From: an uncultured Candidatus Melainabacteria bacterium
GTDB lineage: Bacteria; Cyanobacteriota; Vampirovibrionia; Gastranaerophilales; Gastranaerophilaceae
Direction of reading: 5' to 3'
Assembly: GCA_934754425.1 (NCBI GenBank)
Contig: CAKVIN010000002.1
Span: forward strand, 62,001-126,000
Length of the DNA stretch: 64,000 nucleotides
The notes beneath the pieces were generated by a model, which worked only from the letters and a program-made list of their open reading frames with translations, did not search any database and was not told where the DNA came from. Positions 62,020-64,000 of the stretch are shown here, one piece after another (position 1 is the stretch's first letter; the number at the start of each line of letters is the position of its first letter). The translations under genes and the position numbers were made by a program.

Positions 62020-64000
62020 TTATATATACTTTGCAGTTTTAGAATACTTACATTCTTTCAATCGGTCAACACTACCACTAAAGACGACTTCTCCACCGGC
62101 TTCGCCACCTTCCGGTCCCATATCGATTATATAATCAGCATTTTTTATTACATCCAAGTCGTGTTCGATTACAATAACCGTTGCGCCGTTATCAATAAGT
62201 TTTTGGAACACTAGAAGAAGTGTTCTAACGTCTTTCGGATGAAGTCCAATTGTAGGTTCATCAAACACAAAAACAGAATCTGACTGTGATTTTCTCATCT
62301 CGCTTGCTAGTTTTAGCCTTTGAGCTTCGCCACCCGAAAGGCTCGGAGTATCTTCTCCAAGAGTTAGATATCCCAGTCCCAAATCTTTTAATGTTTCTAG
62401 TCGCTGTTTCACAAGATTCAAGTCTTTACAAACATCAATAGCTTTTTCTACGTCCATCGACATCAATTCTGCTAAAGAAAATCCGTTGAATTTAATATTA
62501 TCCACGGCTTTTGAGTACCTTGAGCCGTTGCATTCCGGACAAGGAATATCAACATCCGGTAAAAATTGTACGTCAAGATTGATTTCACCGGTTCCATCAC
62601 AAACAGGACATCTTAATTTCCCTGTATTATAAGAAAAATCTCCGGCTTTGTATCCAAGTTCTTTCGCTTTCGGATTTTTGGCATAAACTTTTCTTAATTC
62701 ATCATGAATATTAGCGTAAGTTCCGACTGTTGAACGAACATTTATACCAATTGGAGTTGCATCAATAAGTTTTACGAACTTTATTCCTTCGGCTTCTATT
62801 CTCTCAATATATTCAGGCATTTTTTTATTTGAAGTAATTGATTCTATAGCAGGAACAAGGCTTTCCAACACCATAGTAGTTTTTCCGGAACCCGACACTC
62901 CTGTTACGACAGTTAATTTACCTTTTGGGATATCAACTTTTAAAGGTTTTACAGTATGAATTTGTTTTGTTTCTAAATGTATTTTTCCGTTTTCAAAAAG
63001 ATTTTCTTCCGCCGATTTTTTACGAATCAGCGTATCTTCTTTTCCGGATAGGAAACCACCAATAATTGACTTGTTATTATTTTCCAATTCTTCAACAGAA
63101 CCTTGTGCGACTATAAATCCACCTTCTGCGCCGGCTTTTGGTCCCATTTCAATTATATAATCTGATTCTTGCAGAATTTGTGTATCATGATCAACAAGAA
63201 TCACAGAATTTCCATCCGCCACCAAATCCTGAATTACACCATTTAAACCAACTATATTTGAAGGATGAAGCCCAATAGAAGGTTCATCTAATACATACAA
63301 AACTCCAGTCGTACGATTTCTGACGGCACGAGCCAATTGCATACGTTGTCTTTCTCCAGTAGAAAGTGTTGAAGCTGCTCTATCAAGCGTAAGATAGCTC
63401 AAACCTAAATCCATAAGTCTTTTTGCTACGGTCAAAAACGATTCACAAATACTTTCAGCCATTGGACGCATTTCTTGTGGAAGCGAAGTTGGAACACCCT
63501 TAACCCATTCAACTAAATCTACAAGTGTCATTGTGCAAGCTTCATCGAGAGATATTCCTCGTAATTTTGGTAAACGAGCTTTTTCGGATAATCGTGTGCC
63601 GTGACAATCAGGACAAATGTCTTGTTTCAAAAACTTTTCAACACGCTTCATACTTTTTTCGTCTTTGACTTTTGACAAAGCATTTTCGACAGTATAAACC
63701 GCATTATAGTATGTAAAATCCAATTCGCCGGCTTGGTTCGTATTTTTTGCCTTATAAAAAATATGTTTTTTCTCTGCCGGCCCGTGGTAAACAATATCTT
63801 TTTCTTTTTCTGTCAAATCTTTAAACGGAATATTTGTTCTAACTCCCATTTCTCGACAAACATCCGTCATTAAAGACCACATCAATGTTCCCCAAGGTGC
63901 AACAGCGCCTTCATCTATCGTTAAAGATTCATCCGGCACAAGAGTTGATTCGTCAACAGTTCTCACAATTCCAGTTCCGCCACAAGTTTTGCACGCACCT
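62020..64000 (-). CDS. UvrA-like ABC ATPase, 5' part outside the window
   Basis: About 660 residues to the window edge; the frame stays open past a GTG at 63966 into a CKTCGGTG-type zinc segment, so the true N-terminus is outside. Two ABC halves: a signature STGERQRMQL with LDEPSIGLHP, then a P-loop GVSGSGKTT, zinc motif CPVCDGTG/CPECNGSR, LSGGEAQRLKL and FDEPTIGLHPKD. The first signature departs from the LSGGE of true UvrA, so it resembles UvrA2-type or drug-resistance UvrA-like proteins more than the repair UvrA. It may recognise DNA lesions or drug-DNA adducts. Confidence 0.85.
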   Translation of the reverse strand, partial: GACKTCGGTGIVRTVDESTLVPDESLTIDEGAVAPWGTLMWSLMTDVCREMGVRTNIPFKDLTEKEKDIVYHGPAEKKHIFYKAKNTNQAGELDFTYYNAVYTVENALSKVKDEKSMKRVEKFLKQDICPDCHGTRLSEKARLPKLRGISLDEACTMTLVDLVEWVKGVPTSLPQEMRPMAESICESFLTVAKRLMDLGLSYLTLDRAASTLSTGERQRMQLARAVRNRTTGVLYVLDEPSIGLHPSNIVGLNGVIQDLVADGNSVILVDHDTQILQESDYIIEMGPKAGAEGGFIVAQGSVEELENNNKSIIGGFLSGKEDTLIRKKSAEENLFENGKIHLETKQIHTVKPLKVDIPKGKLTVVTGVSGSGKTTMVLESLVPAIESITSNKKMPEYIERIEAEGIKFVKLIDATPIGINVRSTVGTYANIHDELRKVYAKNPKAKELGYKAGDFSYNTGKLRCPVCDGTGEINLDVQFLPDVDIPCPECNGSRYSKAVDNIKFNGFSLAELMSMDVEKAIDVCKDLNLVKQRLETLKDLGLGYLTLGEDTPSLSGGEAQRLKLASEMRKSQSDSVFVFDEPTIGLHPKDVRTLLLVFQKLIDNGATVIVIEHDLDVIKNADYIIDMGPEGGEAGGEVVFSGSVDRLKECKYSKTAKYI

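Overview
The window is AT-rich, gene-dense chromosomal DNA from a diderm (outer-membrane) bacterium. LptC/LptA-type lipopolysaccharide export genes, an MlaA domain, a two-partner-secretion exoprotein and many type IV prepilin-like proteins all point to an outer membrane. A YggT-family protein, BioY, TPR-glycosyltransferase proteins and very large low-complexity prepilins, together with the low GC content, fit best with a gut-type non-photosynthetic cyanobacterium (Gastranaerophilales/Vampirovibrionia, 'Melainabacteria'). That placement is inference, not proof.

Layout. 1-5.4 kb: two small genes, a UbiA-type prenyltransferase, a TPR-glycosyltransferase and a nanE-nanK pair for amino-sugar phosphate use. 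5.4-10 kb: SEC-C protein, endonuclease IV-like protein, metallophosphoesterase, and a pentein (arginine-deiminase-fold) protein with an EF-hand-like N-terminus. 10-19 kb: housekeeping block murF, mnmE, P-loop NTPase, aroB-aroK-aroC, recG. 19-22 kb: minus-strand operon LmeA-like, GerMN, HicB-like, rimI, bioY. 22-27.8 kb: periplasmic GH13 enzyme, several lineage-specific proteins, a DRE-TIM aldolase-like protein. 27.8-32 kb: one giant (about 1400 aa) repeat-bearing protein with an unusual leader. 32.5-39 kb: MlaA-alpha/beta-hydrolase fusion, PIF1-like helicase, TpsA-like exoprotein. 39-48 kb: ATP-grasp protein, lptC-lptA-TPR, DUF4127, RhuM-Fic protein, a Cys-His-Asp protein, an atypical GH13 protein. 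48-54.8 kb: repeat-rich gap, then mtnP, yggT, TPR-glycosyltransferase, dprA, topA. 54.8-62 kb: six prepilin-like genes, five in one operon. The end holds a UvrA-like ATPase that runs off the window.

Three signals stand out. (1) Eleven genes have a -10-like hexamer exactly six bases before the start codon, so transcription should begin at the A of ATG: systematic leaderless expression, including overlapping divergent promoters for murF and mnmE. (2) Four unrelated, probably lineage-specific genes share an upstream element GCAATTT-N14-ACTTTATAT with invariant spacing, a candidate alternative-sigma or co-regulated promoter. (3) The prepilin operon encodes three related giant/mini proteins that share a prepilin N-terminus, a Cys-Cys-Pro block and a C-terminal G-V-x-I-x-W ending; two of them carry a large glycine-rich insert. 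This is a candidate undescribed pilus or secretion-tip system.

No tRNA, rRNA, CRISPR array, insertion sequence or prophage was seen. All functional statements come from reading sequence motifs without database searches.
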